Source: Propionibacteriaceae bacterium (GTDB taxonomy: Bacteria > Actinomycetota > Actinomycetes > Propionibacteriales > Propionibacteriaceae). From it: DNA of 6,842 nt. Position 1 is the stretch's first letter. Every line of letters starts with the position of its first letter. Under the pieces are notes generated by a model. The model made no database searches, was not told the origin of the DNA, and saw only the letters and a program-made list of their open reading frames with translations. Location of the stretch: positions 1-6,842 of the forward strand of contig JAUNUL010000076.1 in NCBI GenBank assembly GCA_030538175.1. Direction: 5' to 3'. This document shows, piece by piece, positions 1 through 4,927 of the stretch. The translations under genes were made by a program, and so were the position numbers.

Positions 1-649
1 CGATCAGCACACCGAACGCGATCGTGGTCGGACAGACCCAGCCCCGGGGATTCCCCCAGACCCGGACGACGAAGGCGGCGAGCAACGCCGCCAGCGTTGC
101 GGTGACGACGGTGACGCCCATGACGCCGACGATCGGCAGCAGCCGGGCGAGGGGGGCGTCGACCTGGGCGTACGCCAACCGGATCCAGCCGAACCCGCCG
201 AAGGGGACCCGGGCGTACAGGAATTCGATCGCCCCCCAGCTCAACCCGACGGCCAGCGGCCACCAGGACAACCGCCGCACCCAGCTGACCAGGATCCCGA
301 GCAACCCGAAGAACAAAGCCTCGAAGGCGATGAGCGCAGCCGCGAGCACGGGACCCACGCCGGCGACCAGAGCGGACAACCAGCTCAGGGAGACCGCCCC
401 CAGCCCGAGCCCGAACGCGTACCCCACACCGAAGCCGCGCCCGCGCGGCCGCAGGCGTGGATCGAACAGCATGAGCCAGCCGGCCATGCCGACGAACAGC
501 AGCGGCCACAGGTTGGTGGGCTCGAATGCCAGCCCGGCCATTGCTCCGAATGCGGCCGCCGCCACGAAGCGCAGGCCCCGCGGCCAGGTCGGCACGAGGG
601 GACGCACTGTCCGGACCGCACAGGGTGAAGTCGGCAGGCAGATGGTCAC
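1..649 (-). CDS. lnt: apolipoprotein N-acyltransferase, N-terminal part (cut by left window edge)
   Basis: Lnt transfers an acyl chain to the N-terminal cysteine of diacylated lipoproteins in the cytoplasmic membrane, the last step of lipoprotein maturation. The frame is open from GTG at 649 to the edge, giving 216 residues. Most of this is hydrophobic, with segments at about 27-42, 47-62, 74-95, 98-121, 128-145 and 170-195. The key signature is PFGGFGWIRLAYAQ at 149-162, a conserved Lnt motif, and FEPTNLWPL at 42-50 matches the usual N-terminal region. The C-terminal nitrilase-like domain with the Glu-Lys-Cys triad lies beyond the window, so catalytic competence and any fusion to a polyprenol-phosphate mannosyltransferase cannot be judged. 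The start is uncertain: GTG at 649 has only a weak AGG upstream, and GTG at 607 or 595 would also keep the first helix. It follows the Lrp gene on the same strand after 56 bp and may be read with it. Confidence 0.9.
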   Translation of the reverse strand, partial: MTICLPTSPCAVRTVRPLVPTWPRGLRFVAAAAFGAMAGLAFEPTNLWPLLFVGMAGWLMLFDPRLRPRGRGFGVGYAFGLGLGAVSLSWLSALVAGVGPVLAAALIAFEALFFGLLGILVSWVRRLSWWPLAVGLSWGAIEFLYARVPFGGFGWIRLAYAQVDAPLARLLPIVGVMGVTVVTATLAALLAAFVVRVWGNPRGWVCPTTIAFGVLI

Positions 650-685
650 GGCGGGGAGCCTACCCGGATGACTAAAGTTGCCCGG

Positions 686-702
686 CCGGCCAACCTGGCC
701 GG
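686..702 (-). terminator. short GC-rich hairpin after the Lrp gene (possible terminator)
   Basis: A perfect 7-bp inverted repeat, CCGGCCA and TGGCCGG, surrounds a 3-nt loop and begins 3 nt after the Lrp stop codon. On the minus strand it is followed by a GC-rich stretch and then CAACTTTAG, so there is no real U-tract. It could end or weaken lrp transcription before lnt. The evidence is only the stem and its position. Confidence 0.3.
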
Positions 703-705
703 ACG

Positions 706-1143
706 TCAGAGAGTCGATCGGTCGGCGAAGGGCACCGACAGCACCAGCGTGGTGTGCGTGGACACCCGGGCATGGGACCGGATCTCAGCCAGCAGGCGCT
801 CCAGATCCGTGGGATCGGTGCATTGCACCATCAGCAGATAGTTCGCATCGCCGGCGATCGAATAGCACGAGATGATCTCCGGGATGTGTTGCAGGCGATC
901 CGGGGTGTCGTCGGGTTGGCCGGGTTCAAACGGTTGCACGGCAACGAAGGCGGTCAGGCCACGACCAAGCGCTGACTGATCGATCAGGGCGGTGTAGCCC
1001 CGGATGACACCCCGCTGCTCCAGTCGGCGAACCCGTTGCTGAGCCGCCGATGTCGACAGTCCCGTCTCACGTCCGATGTCTGTATAGGAGATGCGTCCGT
1101 CTGCCGTCAGCAGTTTCAGGATCTTCTTGTCCATCTCCTCCAT
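706..1143 (-). CDS. Lrp/AsnC family transcriptional regulator
   Basis: This is a 145-residue protein of normal length for a single-domain-pair Lrp/AsnC regulator. Residues 4-50 form the winged helix-turn-helix: LLTADGRISYTDIGRETGLS, then the recognition helix STSAAQQRVRRLEQRGVI. Residues 62-140 form the RAM/AsnC ligand-binding domain, including the effector-site motif CYSIAGDANYLLMV. Members usually form octamers of dimers and sense amino acids; no ligand can be read from the sequence. ATG at 1143 has no Shine-Dalgarno sequence upstream. The next in-frame ATG at 1134 directly abuts GGAGGAG, which is too close for normal use, so the message may be leaderless or use either start. It is divergent from the 5'-3' exonuclease across 48 bp and upstream of lnt. 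Neither neighbour reveals its regulon. Confidence 0.92.
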   Translation of the reverse strand: MEEMDKKILKLLTADGRISYTDIGRETGLSTSAAQQRVRRLEQRGVIRGYTALIDQSALGRGLTAFVAVQPFEPGQPDDTPDRLQHIPEIISCYSIAGDANYLLMVQCTDPTDLERLLAEIRSHARVSTHTTLVLSVPFADRSTL

Positions 1144-1144
1144 G

Positions 1145-1160
1145 AGTGAAGTGTTTCACT
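1145..1160. promoter_or_regulatory. inverted repeat AGTGAA-N4-TTCACT, candidate Lrp operator
   Basis: Two perfect 6-bp arms, AGTGAA and TTCACT, flank GTGT. The site begins 1 bp upstream of the Lrp gene's first ATG and lies in the 48-bp divergent gap to the exonuclease gene. Lrp/AsnC proteins often repress their own gene through imperfect palindromes of about this size, so autoregulation is a reasonable inference. The position would also allow control of the divergent gene. A single 6-bp-arm palindrome can occur by chance. Confidence 0.4.
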
Positions 1161-1191
1161 GCTGGGCGTGGCGTCCTGATTCCGTCCACCG

Positions 1192-2232
1192 GTGAGCAAT
1201 CATGACGCCATGTCTGATTCGGACGCTATGTCTCCCGGTCCACGCCTGATGCTGTTGGACACCGCCAGCCTGTATTTCCGTGCGTTCTATGGCATGCCGG
1301 ATTCCTTGCGGACCCCCGACGGTCAGCCCGTCAATGCCGTCCGCGGTCTGCTGGACTTCATCGCCCGGCTGATCCGCGACCACGAGGCGACACATCTGGT
1401 GGCCTGCTGGGACAACGACTGGCGTCCGCAGTGGCGGGTGGACCTGCTGCCGAGCTACAAGACCCACCGCGTGGCCGTGCCCGAGCCCGGTTCTGCGGCG
1501 GCCATGGTCGTCGGCGCCGGTGGGGTGGGGGCGGAGTCGGGGGTTGCGGAGCTGGCCCCGGACACCCTCGCTCCTCAGGTGCCGTGGATCGAGCAGACGT
1601 TGACGGCGTTGGGGATCCCGGTGATCGGGGTTGACGGGTTTGAGGCCGACGACGTGATCGCCACGCTCGCGACCCGATTCGCCCCCGCATGTGCCCGCGT
1701 CGACGTGGTCACCGGCGACCGGGATCTCTTCCAACTGGTCGATGACGAAGCGGGCATTCGCTGCCTGTACACCGCTCGCGGCATGTCGAATTTGGCCGCG
1801 GTGGATGCGTCCTGGGTGCGGGAGAAGTATGGGATCGAGCCGCAGCGGTACGCGGACTTTGCCGCCCTGCGCGGCGACACTTCCGACGGGATTCCCGGCG
1901 TGGCCGGGGTCGGTGAGAAGACGGCTGCCGTGTTGGTGAATGCGTACGCCGACCTCGCCGCGCTCGTCGCCGCAGCGGACGACCCGACTTCCGGCCTGAC
2001 GAAAGCCCAGCGGAATCGGATTGTGGCCGGGCGGGACTACTTGGCGTACGCCGGCGATGTGGTGCGGACCCGTCAGGACCTCGAGGTCGCGCCGACGCTG
2101 ACAGAATTGCGGATCCCCGGTGCACCGGTCGATCCGGCGGCGTTCACGCAACTCACTGATCGCCTGGGCCTCGGCACCAGCGCCGAGCGGATCATCGATG
2201 CCCTCAGCGTCGTCGGCGCAGCACCGCGCTGA
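1192..2232 (+). CDS. stand-alone 5'-3' exonuclease (Pol I-type 5' nuclease domain)
   Basis: This is a structure-specific 5' nuclease of the PIN/FEN superfamily, equivalent to the N-terminal domain of DNA polymerase I but encoded alone, as often seen in actinobacteria. It would act on flaps and RNA primers in lagging-strand processing and repair. Numbering from GTG 1192, the metal-binding acids appear complete: D23 in LMLLDTASLYFRAF, D74/D76 in ACWDNDWRPQWR, E151-D153-D154 in GFEADDVIA, D176/D178 in VVTGDRDLF, and D229/D232 in GDTSDG. The H3TH DNA-binding region follows as GIPGVAGVGEKTAA at 233-246. The arch residues appear as SYK at 88-90. A Gly/Ala/Val-rich insert at about 98-126 interrupts the arch. 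The start is unsure: GTG 1192 has no ribosome-binding site, and ATG 1210 and ATG 1228 are in frame; 1228 puts the start 7 codons before the conserved LMLLDTA. Its last 29 bp overlap the convergent small membrane-protein gene. Confidence 0.95.
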   Translation: MSNHDAMSDSDAMSPGPRLMLLDTASLYFRAFYGMPDSLRTPDGQPVNAVRGLLDFIARLIRDHEATHLVACWDNDWRPQWRVDLLPSYKTHRVAVPEPGSAAAMVVGAGGVGAESGVAELAPDTLAPQVPWIEQTLTALGIPVIGVDGFEADDVIATLATRFAPACARVDVVTGDRDLFQLVDDEAGIRCLYTARGMSNLAAVDASWVREKYGIEPQRYADFAALRGDTSDGIPGVAGVGEKTAAVLVNAYADLAALVAAADDPTSGLTKAQRNRIVAGRDYLAYAGDVVRTRQDLEVAPTLTELRIPGAPVDPAAFTQLTDRLGLGTSAERIIDALSVVGAAPR

Positions 2233-2425
2233 AGGTCAGGATCAAGCCAGCAAGGCCGAGCACGGCCCCGACGACAAACCCGATCGTGTCGCTGGGAACG
2301 GCAGCGCAGTTCCCGTCGGGGCAGGACCGCCACGGGGTGAGGAAGAACAGCGCCATCACGGCAAACCCGGCGAAAAACAGGGCCTGACCGATCAGGAAAT
2401 TGCGGGAAATGCCGAGGCCATTCAT
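2204..2425 (-). CDS. small two-helix membrane protein, function unknown, coupled to padR
   Basis: The 73-residue product has two clear hydrophobic helices at about 10-29 and 47-69, joined by a loop containing Cys35 and Cys40 (CPDGNC). It ends in four arginines. By the positive-inside rule both ends are cytoplasmic and the cysteine loop faces out, where the pair could form a disulfide. Its ATG overlaps the padR stop as ATGA, and AAGGA lies about 9 nt upstream, so translation is probably coupled to padR. Small membrane proteins or transporters encoded beside PadR regulators are commonly their targets, which makes this the probable regulated product; that is inference. I do not recognise a named family. 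The 3' end overlaps the exonuclease gene tail to tail by 29 bp. Confidence 0.72.
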   Translation of the reverse strand: MNGLGISRNFLIGQALFFAGFAVMALFFLTPWRSCPDGNCAAVPSDTIGFVVGAVLGLAGLILTFSAVLRRRR

Positions 2426-3024
2426 GGTCGCTCGTCCTTACTGCTCGGATGATTCGTTTGATCGTTTGATTCGTTGTCGGAGTGCGGAAGTCGCGTCGGT
2501 ACCTGGGAGTCAAGGTGTGCCAGCACGGTATCGGTGGCATCCAACCAGGTGAGTTCGGTCCGCAGATGGGCCAGTCGCCTGATCTGCACCGCATATCGCA
2601 GCGCCGAGGCCAGATCAGGGCCCGGGCGCTGGACGTTGGTGAGCGCATCAATCAGGGTGATCAGCTCCTCCCTCCGCTCGGCGAGCGTGCTGCGGGCATC
2701 GGCTGCTGACCCGAGGCCGCCGAACCAGAGGCGCAGATCGAACGTCTCGCGCGGTCCGGGGGCTTGCTCCAACGGCCTGCCAAGCCACGAGCCCAGTTCG
2801 GACCGGCCCGTCTCAGTGATCTCATGGGGGTGCTGACTCGGTCGGTCGGTTTGCACGACGGTGTGCCGAGTGACCAGGCCGGCCTTCGTCAAGGCTGCCA
2901 GCGTGCGATAGATCTGCGCCTGGTCTGCGGACCACAGGCCCGCCTCAGCGATGCGGTGGCGAAGGTCATAGCCGGTGAGAGGTTCGTCGTGCAGCAGCCC
3001 GAGAATCACATGCTTGAGGGACAC
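2422..3024 (-). CDS. PadR family transcriptional regulator
   Basis: The 200-residue protein starts MSLKHVILGLLHDEPLTGYDL, the characteristic opening of PadR winged-helix repressors. It continues with the DNA-binding and wing region (AQIYRTLAALTKAGLVTRHTVV at about 36-57, then PHEITETGRSELGSWL at 66-81). A helical C-terminal dimerisation segment at about 90-172 resembles the Vir_C-type domain, and a polar tail at 180-200 is probably disordered. The GTG at 3024 is chosen because homology begins there. An open frame continues to 3330, but that extension is antisense to nothing functional, crosses the operator and overlaps the HNH gene. No Shine-Dalgarno sequence precedes the GTG, while a TATTCT -10 element ends 6 nt upstream, so a leaderless mRNA is likely. 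PadR proteins typically repress themselves and an adjacent membrane or transport gene until a small hydrophobic compound binds. The palindrome at 3034-3071 is the expected operator. Confidence 0.93.
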   Translation of the reverse strand: MSLKHVILGLLHDEPLTGYDLRHRIAEAGLWSADQAQIYRTLAALTKAGLVTRHTVVQTDRPSQHPHEITETGRSELGSWLGRPLEQAPGPRETFDLRLWFGGLGSAADARSTLAERREELITLIDALTNVQRPGPDLASALRYAVQIRRLAHLRTELTWLDATDTVLAHLDSQVPTRLPHSDNESNDQTNHPSSKDERP

Positions 3025-3030
3025 AAACCC

Positions 3031-3036
3031 AGAATA
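3031..3036 (-). promoter_or_regulatory. probable -10 element of a leaderless padR promoter
   Basis: On the minus strand TATTCT fits the TANNNT actinobacterial -10 pattern and ends 6 nt before the padR GTG, so transcription would begin at or very near the start codon. No convincing -35 hexamer is seen; GTGTCA lies about 18 bp upstream and falls inside the palindrome. The overlap with the palindrome fits repression by promoter occlusion. Confidence 0.4.
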
Positions 3037-3071
3037 GGTCCTATAGGTGTGCTGACACCTACAGGACCTAT
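3034..3071. promoter_or_regulatory. 38-bp near-perfect palindrome, probable PadR operator
   Basis: The arms ATAGGTCCTATAGGTGT and ACACCTACAGGACCTAT match at 16 of 17 positions around the 4-bp centre GCTG. The inner part has AGGT-N8-ACCT, the same half-site spacing as the ATGT-N8-ACAT pattern known for several PadR regulators. Each arm also carries a second copy of its half-site, giving four AGGT/ACCT elements and room for two dimers or a stepped occupancy. It lies between 10 and 47 bp upstream of the padR start and overlaps its -10 element, so autorepression is the natural reading. The site also lies 19 nt past the HNH stop. In minus-strand RNA the one mismatch becomes a G-U pair, giving a full 17-bp stem followed by UCUGGGUUU, so it could additionally end HNH transcripts. 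Confidence 0.75.
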
Positions 3072-3089
3072 CTCCTATTGCTCGGTCAT

Positions 3090-3533
3090 TCAGCGCAGGG
3101 CGAGCTGCGCCCTGGTTGGGGCGTACGGACGAAAGAGCAGCGGCATGTCGGCCTCTTTCGGCGTTCGGTCGGCTTTGGCCAAGTTGCAGGGGCCACAGGC
3201 AGCGATCGTGTTCATCCACGAGTTCGGGCCGCCACGCGAGACGGGCAGGAGGTGGTCGACCGTGCCGGCGTACCCACCGCAATAGGCACACCGGTGCCGA
3301 TCCCGTTGGAGCACCCCGCGCCGGGTCCAACCGGGCGCGCGGGAATAGAGGAAGGCGGTCTTCACGTAACGCACCAGCCGGAGGACCAGCGGCCAGGGAT
3401 AGGGCCCGATAGCGTGGCCCTGTCGAGCCTCCTCAACAATGGCCACCTCACGCACCAGCATGCCGATCGCGTGCTTGATCGACACGGTGTGCAGGGCCGT
3501 GTTGTCGGTGTTGAGCACCAGGACGCCGCTCAT
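3090..3533 (-). CDS. HNH endonuclease, small stand-alone type
   Basis: The 147-residue protein has an N-terminal domain at 1-65, opening MSGVLVLNTDNTALHTVSIK, followed by an HNH nuclease domain at about 70-125. The nuclease signature is complete: zinc cysteines C82-x2-C85 and C113-x2-C116, catalytic D93-H94 in TVDHLLPVSRGG, N108, and N117 with K120 in CNLAKADRTP. It should therefore be an active metal-dependent DNA nuclease. The substrate is unknown; members occur alone in many actinobacterial chromosomes, and no methylase or other restriction partner is present here. ATG at 3533 is chosen over ATG at 3560 because AAGGAGGA lies just upstream of 3533. Upstream lies a 294-nt leader holding a small ORF and an intrinsic-terminator hairpin, so expression is probably controlled before translation starts. 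Roles in repair, phage defence or mobile DNA are all possible. Confidence 0.93.
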   Translation of the reverse strand: MSGVLVLNTDNTALHTVSIKHAIGMLVREVAIVEEARQGHAIGPYPWPLVLRLVRYVKTAFLYSRAPGWTRRGVLQRDRHRCAYCGGYAGTVDHLLPVSRGGPNSWMNTIAACGPCNLAKADRTPKEADMPLLFRPYAPTRAQLALR

Positions 3534-3537
3534 GATC

Positions 3538-3545
3538 TCCTCCTT
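3538..3545 (-). promoter_or_regulatory. strong Shine-Dalgarno sequence of the HNH gene
   Basis: AAGGAGGA on the minus strand is a near-perfect match to the 16S rRNA 3' end and lies 4 nt before ATG 3533. It falls inside the longer reading frame that begins at 3560, so it decides the start in favour of 3533. Confidence 0.85.
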
Positions 3546-3587
3546 CCGATGCGGACGCATTCTGTTGTGCGGACTGTTGAGTCGCCT

Positions 3588-3623
3588 GAAAGCACAAAAC
3601 CGCCCTGCGAAACCGCAGGACGG
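3588..3623 (-). terminator. intrinsic terminator or attenuator in the HNH leader
   Basis: On the minus strand CCGTCCTGCG, loop GTTT and CGCAGGGCGG form a 10-bp stem with one G-U pair. It is followed at once by TTTTGTGCTTTC. A GC-rich stem with a tetraloop and a U-rich tail is the standard intrinsic-terminator form, rare enough in high-GC genomes to be notable. It stands 33 nt after the small ORF's stop and 66 nt before the HNH start, so it must end or regulate transcription entering the HNH gene. The mismatch is tolerated only on the minus-strand RNA (G-U rather than C-A), which supports that direction. Confidence 0.65.
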
Positions 3624-3631
3624 TGACGATC

Positions 3632-3662
3632 CGCTGACTCTCCCAAAGGGAGGGGGTCAGCG
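3632..3662 (-). other. hairpin overlapping the stop codon of the leader ORF
   Basis: On the minus strand CGCTGAC pairs with GTCAGCG (7 bp), and inside it CTCCC-TTT-GGGAG adds 5 bp across a 3-by-1 internal loop. The TGA stop of the 34-codon ORF lies within the left arm. A ribosome finishing or stalled at that stop would open this hairpin. In an attenuator this would be the pause or anti-antiterminator hairpin. The pairing is seen directly; the role is inferred. Confidence 0.5.
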
Positions 3663-3761
3663 CGGACAGCCGTCGATCGTGCGGCGACGCAGGCAGGGAC
3701 ACCACGGGGCAAGGCTCTGGTCAGGGGTGATGGACCGATGGATCGCTCGCAGTTCGTTCAT
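3657..3761 (-). CDS. 34-residue small ORF, possible leader peptide of the HNH gene
   Basis: An ATG at 3761 is preceded by AAAGGAG with 5-nt spacing, one of the best ribosome-binding sites in the window. It also lies about 66 nt downstream of a good promoter, so translation is likely. The peptide begins MNELRAIHRSITPDQSLAPW and ends in a Cys- and Arg-rich part (WCPCLRRR, later GCPR), with three Cys and one Trp. It shows no membrane helix or signal peptide and resembles no family I know. Its stop lies inside one hairpin, with a terminator hairpin just beyond, then the HNH gene. This arrangement suggests a leader peptide whose translation controls read-through. It could instead be a free-standing microprotein whose transcript ends at that terminator. 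Coding status rests on the ribosome-binding site and promoter alone. Confidence 0.5.
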   Translation of the reverse strand: MNELRAIHRSITPDQSLAPWCPCLRRRTIDGCPR

Positions 3762-3833
3762 GACCACTCCTTTCCTCCGCGGCGGTGTTCTCAGCAGGCT
3801 CAGCGTGCCCAGGTTGGGCAATAACCCGGAAAC

Positions 3834-3862
3834 AGAATAGTTGCGCGCAGGAGAACTGTCAC
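3834..3862 (-). promoter_or_regulatory. promoter of the leader ORF and HNH gene
   Basis: On the minus strand GTGACA (5 of 6 to TTGACA, at 3862-3857) and TATTCT (4 of 6 to TATAAT, at 3839-3834) are separated by exactly 17 bp. Transcription would start near 3827 and give a 5' UTR of about 66 nt before the small ORF and about 294 nt before the HNH ORF. This is the clearest housekeeping-type promoter in the window. Confidence 0.65.
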
Positions 3863-3893
3863 CGAATATTTCCCGCCTTCGCGCCCTCACACA

Positions 3894-3933
3894 GCCAAAC
3901 GCTCCAGCACATCGATGGCGCTGGAGCGTTGGC
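3894..3933 (-). terminator. terminator stem-loop after the DUF2975/HTH operon
   Basis: GCCAAACGCTCCAGC and GCTGGAGCGTTGGC pair over 14 bp with one bulged A around an 11-nt loop; the inner 11 bp are perfect. The loop-proximal part starts 22 bp past the HTH stop codon. There is no long U-tract on the minus strand (GTTTGGCTG follows inside and beyond the stem), as is common for actinobacterial stem-loop terminators. It also separates the operon from the promoter at 3834-3862. Confidence 0.6.
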
Positions 3934-3954
3934 GGTGGGATGCAGAGGCAGGGA

Positions 3955-4182
3955 TCAGTCCGACAGCGGCACGGAGAACAGCTCCCCCACCTGACACTGG
4001 AGTGCATCGCAGATGGCGGTGAGGGTGGCGAACCGAACGGCCTTGGCCCGATTGTTCTTCAGCACCGACAGGTTCACCAGCGAGACGCCGACTTGTTCGC
4101 TCAGCGCGGTCAATGTCATCCCCCGCTCCGCCAAGAGGCGGTCGAGGTGGCAGACCACACGGTGGGGATCCTCGGCGGCCAT
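3955..4182 (-). CDS. YozG-like Cro/CI-type HTH regulator paired with DUF2975
   Basis: The 75-residue protein is essentially one helix-turn-helix domain: HLDRLLAERGMTLTALSEQVGVS at 12-34, then LVNLSVLKNNRAKAVRFATLTAICDALQCQVGELF at 35-69. The segments NLSVLKN, AKAVRF and TL.AIC.AL.C..G.L are typical of the YozG/HTH_26 group of small Xre-family proteins. These are usually encoded directly after a DUF2975 membrane protein, as here. The ATG overlaps the DUF2975 stop as TGATG, so it is probably translated by reinitiation, and the two are one transcription unit. The likely job is to repress its own operon, for which the TATCGA palindromes at 4870-4900 are candidate sites. Whether the membrane partner modulates the regulator is unknown. 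Confidence 0.92.
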   Translation of the reverse strand: MAAEDPHRVVCHLDRLLAERGMTLTALSEQVGVSLVNLSVLKNNRAKAVRFATLTAICDALQCQVGELFSVPLSD

Positions 4183-4820
4183 CAGATGAGCCCGTCGACG
4201 TCCTCCCGCAGGGCCAACCCGCGGGCGTACACCTCAGTCAGGACGACCAACAACAGGGCGACCACGATCGGCAGGAAGTCCACGCCGCTCAGGGTGAACA
4301 GGACCGACGGCATCGACTGGATGTCGGTGATGAGCATGAAGTGGACCAACGGACCGAGGAAGGGCCAAGCCGCGGCGAGGCCGACCATGACGACCGCCAT
4401 GACTTGCGCATCGCGGAGGGTTCGCCGCGTGAACGGCTCCCCGGAACGTGCGGCACCGATCAGGCGCCAAAGGCAGACGGCGATGATCAGCCCACCGACC
4501 AGCAGAACCAACGACGGCACTGCGGCGAGTGCGCGTTGGCCGAACGTCGGCTGAGCGAGGGTCCACTCGACCTCGGAGGCATACCGCGCGGTCGCGTCGG
4601 CGATCAACCCCGGCGGGTTGTACGCCGGCCCCTCCTCGACGATGCTGCTGGTGAGGTGCAAGGGCCCACTGGGCCACATAGCGATCAAACTGCCGATGAC
4701 GAGTGCGACGGTGGCCAGGGCCACCACGATTCGAGCGGCGAGGAAGTCGCCGCGGCTGACGAACTTGCGGTTCGGCGCGGACGCCGTGGGGGTTGGGGTG
4801 GCAGGGGATGAAGCGGTCAT
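4182..4820 (-). CDS. DUF2975 family four-helix membrane protein (YoaS-like)
   Basis: The 212-residue protein has a Ser/Thr/Pro/Ala-rich N-terminus (1-20) and four membrane helices at about 28-48, 99-121, 139-163 and 181-198. A hydrophilic outer loop lies between helices 1 and 2 (50-98). After helix 2 comes GEPFTRRTLRDAQ, and the C-terminus ends in LREDVDGLI; both resemble conserved DUF2975 positions (a G-x-PF turn and an acidic, hydrophobic tail). The function of the family is not established. ATG 4820 has GAAGG 8 nt upstream. The pair with the HTH gene, overlapping by one base, resembles yoaS-yozG of Bacillus. The N-terminal low-complexity part may not be essential, and no alternative Met is available before helix 1. 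Confidence 0.92.
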   Translation of the reverse strand: MTASSPATPTPTASAPNRKFVSRGDFLAARIVVALATVALVIGSLIAMWPSGPLHLTSSIVEEGPAYNPPGLIADATARYASEVEWTLAQPTFGQRALAAVPSLVLLVGGLIIAVCLWRLIGAARSGEPFTRRTLRDAQVMAVVMVGLAAAWPFLGPLVHFMLITDIQSMPSVLFTLSGVDFLPIVVALLLVVLTEVYARGLALREDVDGLI

Positions 4821-4869
4821 GGCGGGAACCTTCGAACGCAGTGGATGGAGCGCTGCAGCACCGCTAGCT

Positions 4870-4900
4870 TATCGAGATTCGATATTAACGACTATCGATA
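4870..4900. promoter_or_regulatory. TATCGA palindrome cluster, candidate operator of the DUF2975/HTH operon
   Basis: The first site, TATCGA-GAT-TCGATA (4870-4884), is a perfect palindrome. The second, TATCGATA (4893-4900), is a compact palindrome made of the same hexamer. Their centres are about 19.5 bp apart, close to two helical turns, so bound dimers would lie on one face of the DNA. They stand 50-80 bp upstream of the DUF2975 start in a local AT-rich island that must also hold the promoter, though I cannot fix its -35 and -10. Binding by the operon's own HTH protein is the simplest inference. Confidence 0.6.
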
Positions 4901-4913
4901 ACCCTGAGGGTTA
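4899..4913. repeat. small inverted repeat between metW and the DUF2975 promoter
   Basis: TAACCC-TGA-GGGTTA is a perfect 6-bp-arm inverted repeat, 14 nt after the metW stop and touching the TATCGATA site. It could be a weak metW terminator, but the stem is short and no U-tract follows. It could also be a further protein-binding site. The role is undecided. Confidence 0.3.
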
Positions 4914-4927
4914 ACCAAGAATAGCTC

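Noticed and set aside
24..671. Long plus-strand open frame of 215 codons
   Set aside because: It is the complement of lnt; its composition is Pro/Arg/Thr/Ser-rich with no domain, whereas the minus frame has clear Lnt motifs.
1156..2151. 331-codon minus-strand frame antisense to the exonuclease
   Set aside because: It is His/Gly/Arg-rich with no recognisable domain, and is produced by GC bias on the opposite strand of a gene with a full active site.
3025..3330. N-terminal extension of padR to 3330
   Set aside because: It would read through the palindrome and overlap the HNH gene in another frame; PadR homology starts at GTG 3024.
3090..3533. HNH gene as part of a restriction-modification system or a group I intron homing nuclease
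   Set aside because: No methylase, specificity gene or intron-like structure adjoins it, and no neighbouring gene is interrupted.
3762..4007. Upstream extension of the small ORF to 116 codons
   Set aside because: It crosses the terminator stem, the promoter and the HTH gene; the strong ribosome-binding site supports ATG 3761 only.
3841..4811. Plus-strand frames of 237 and 232 codons
   Set aside because: They are low-complexity shadows opposite the DUF2975 and HTH genes.
4821..4927. SAM riboswitch or other methionine-related RNA element
   Set aside because: The gap before the DUF2975 gene shows only short palindromes; the met operon's own leader lies outside the window.
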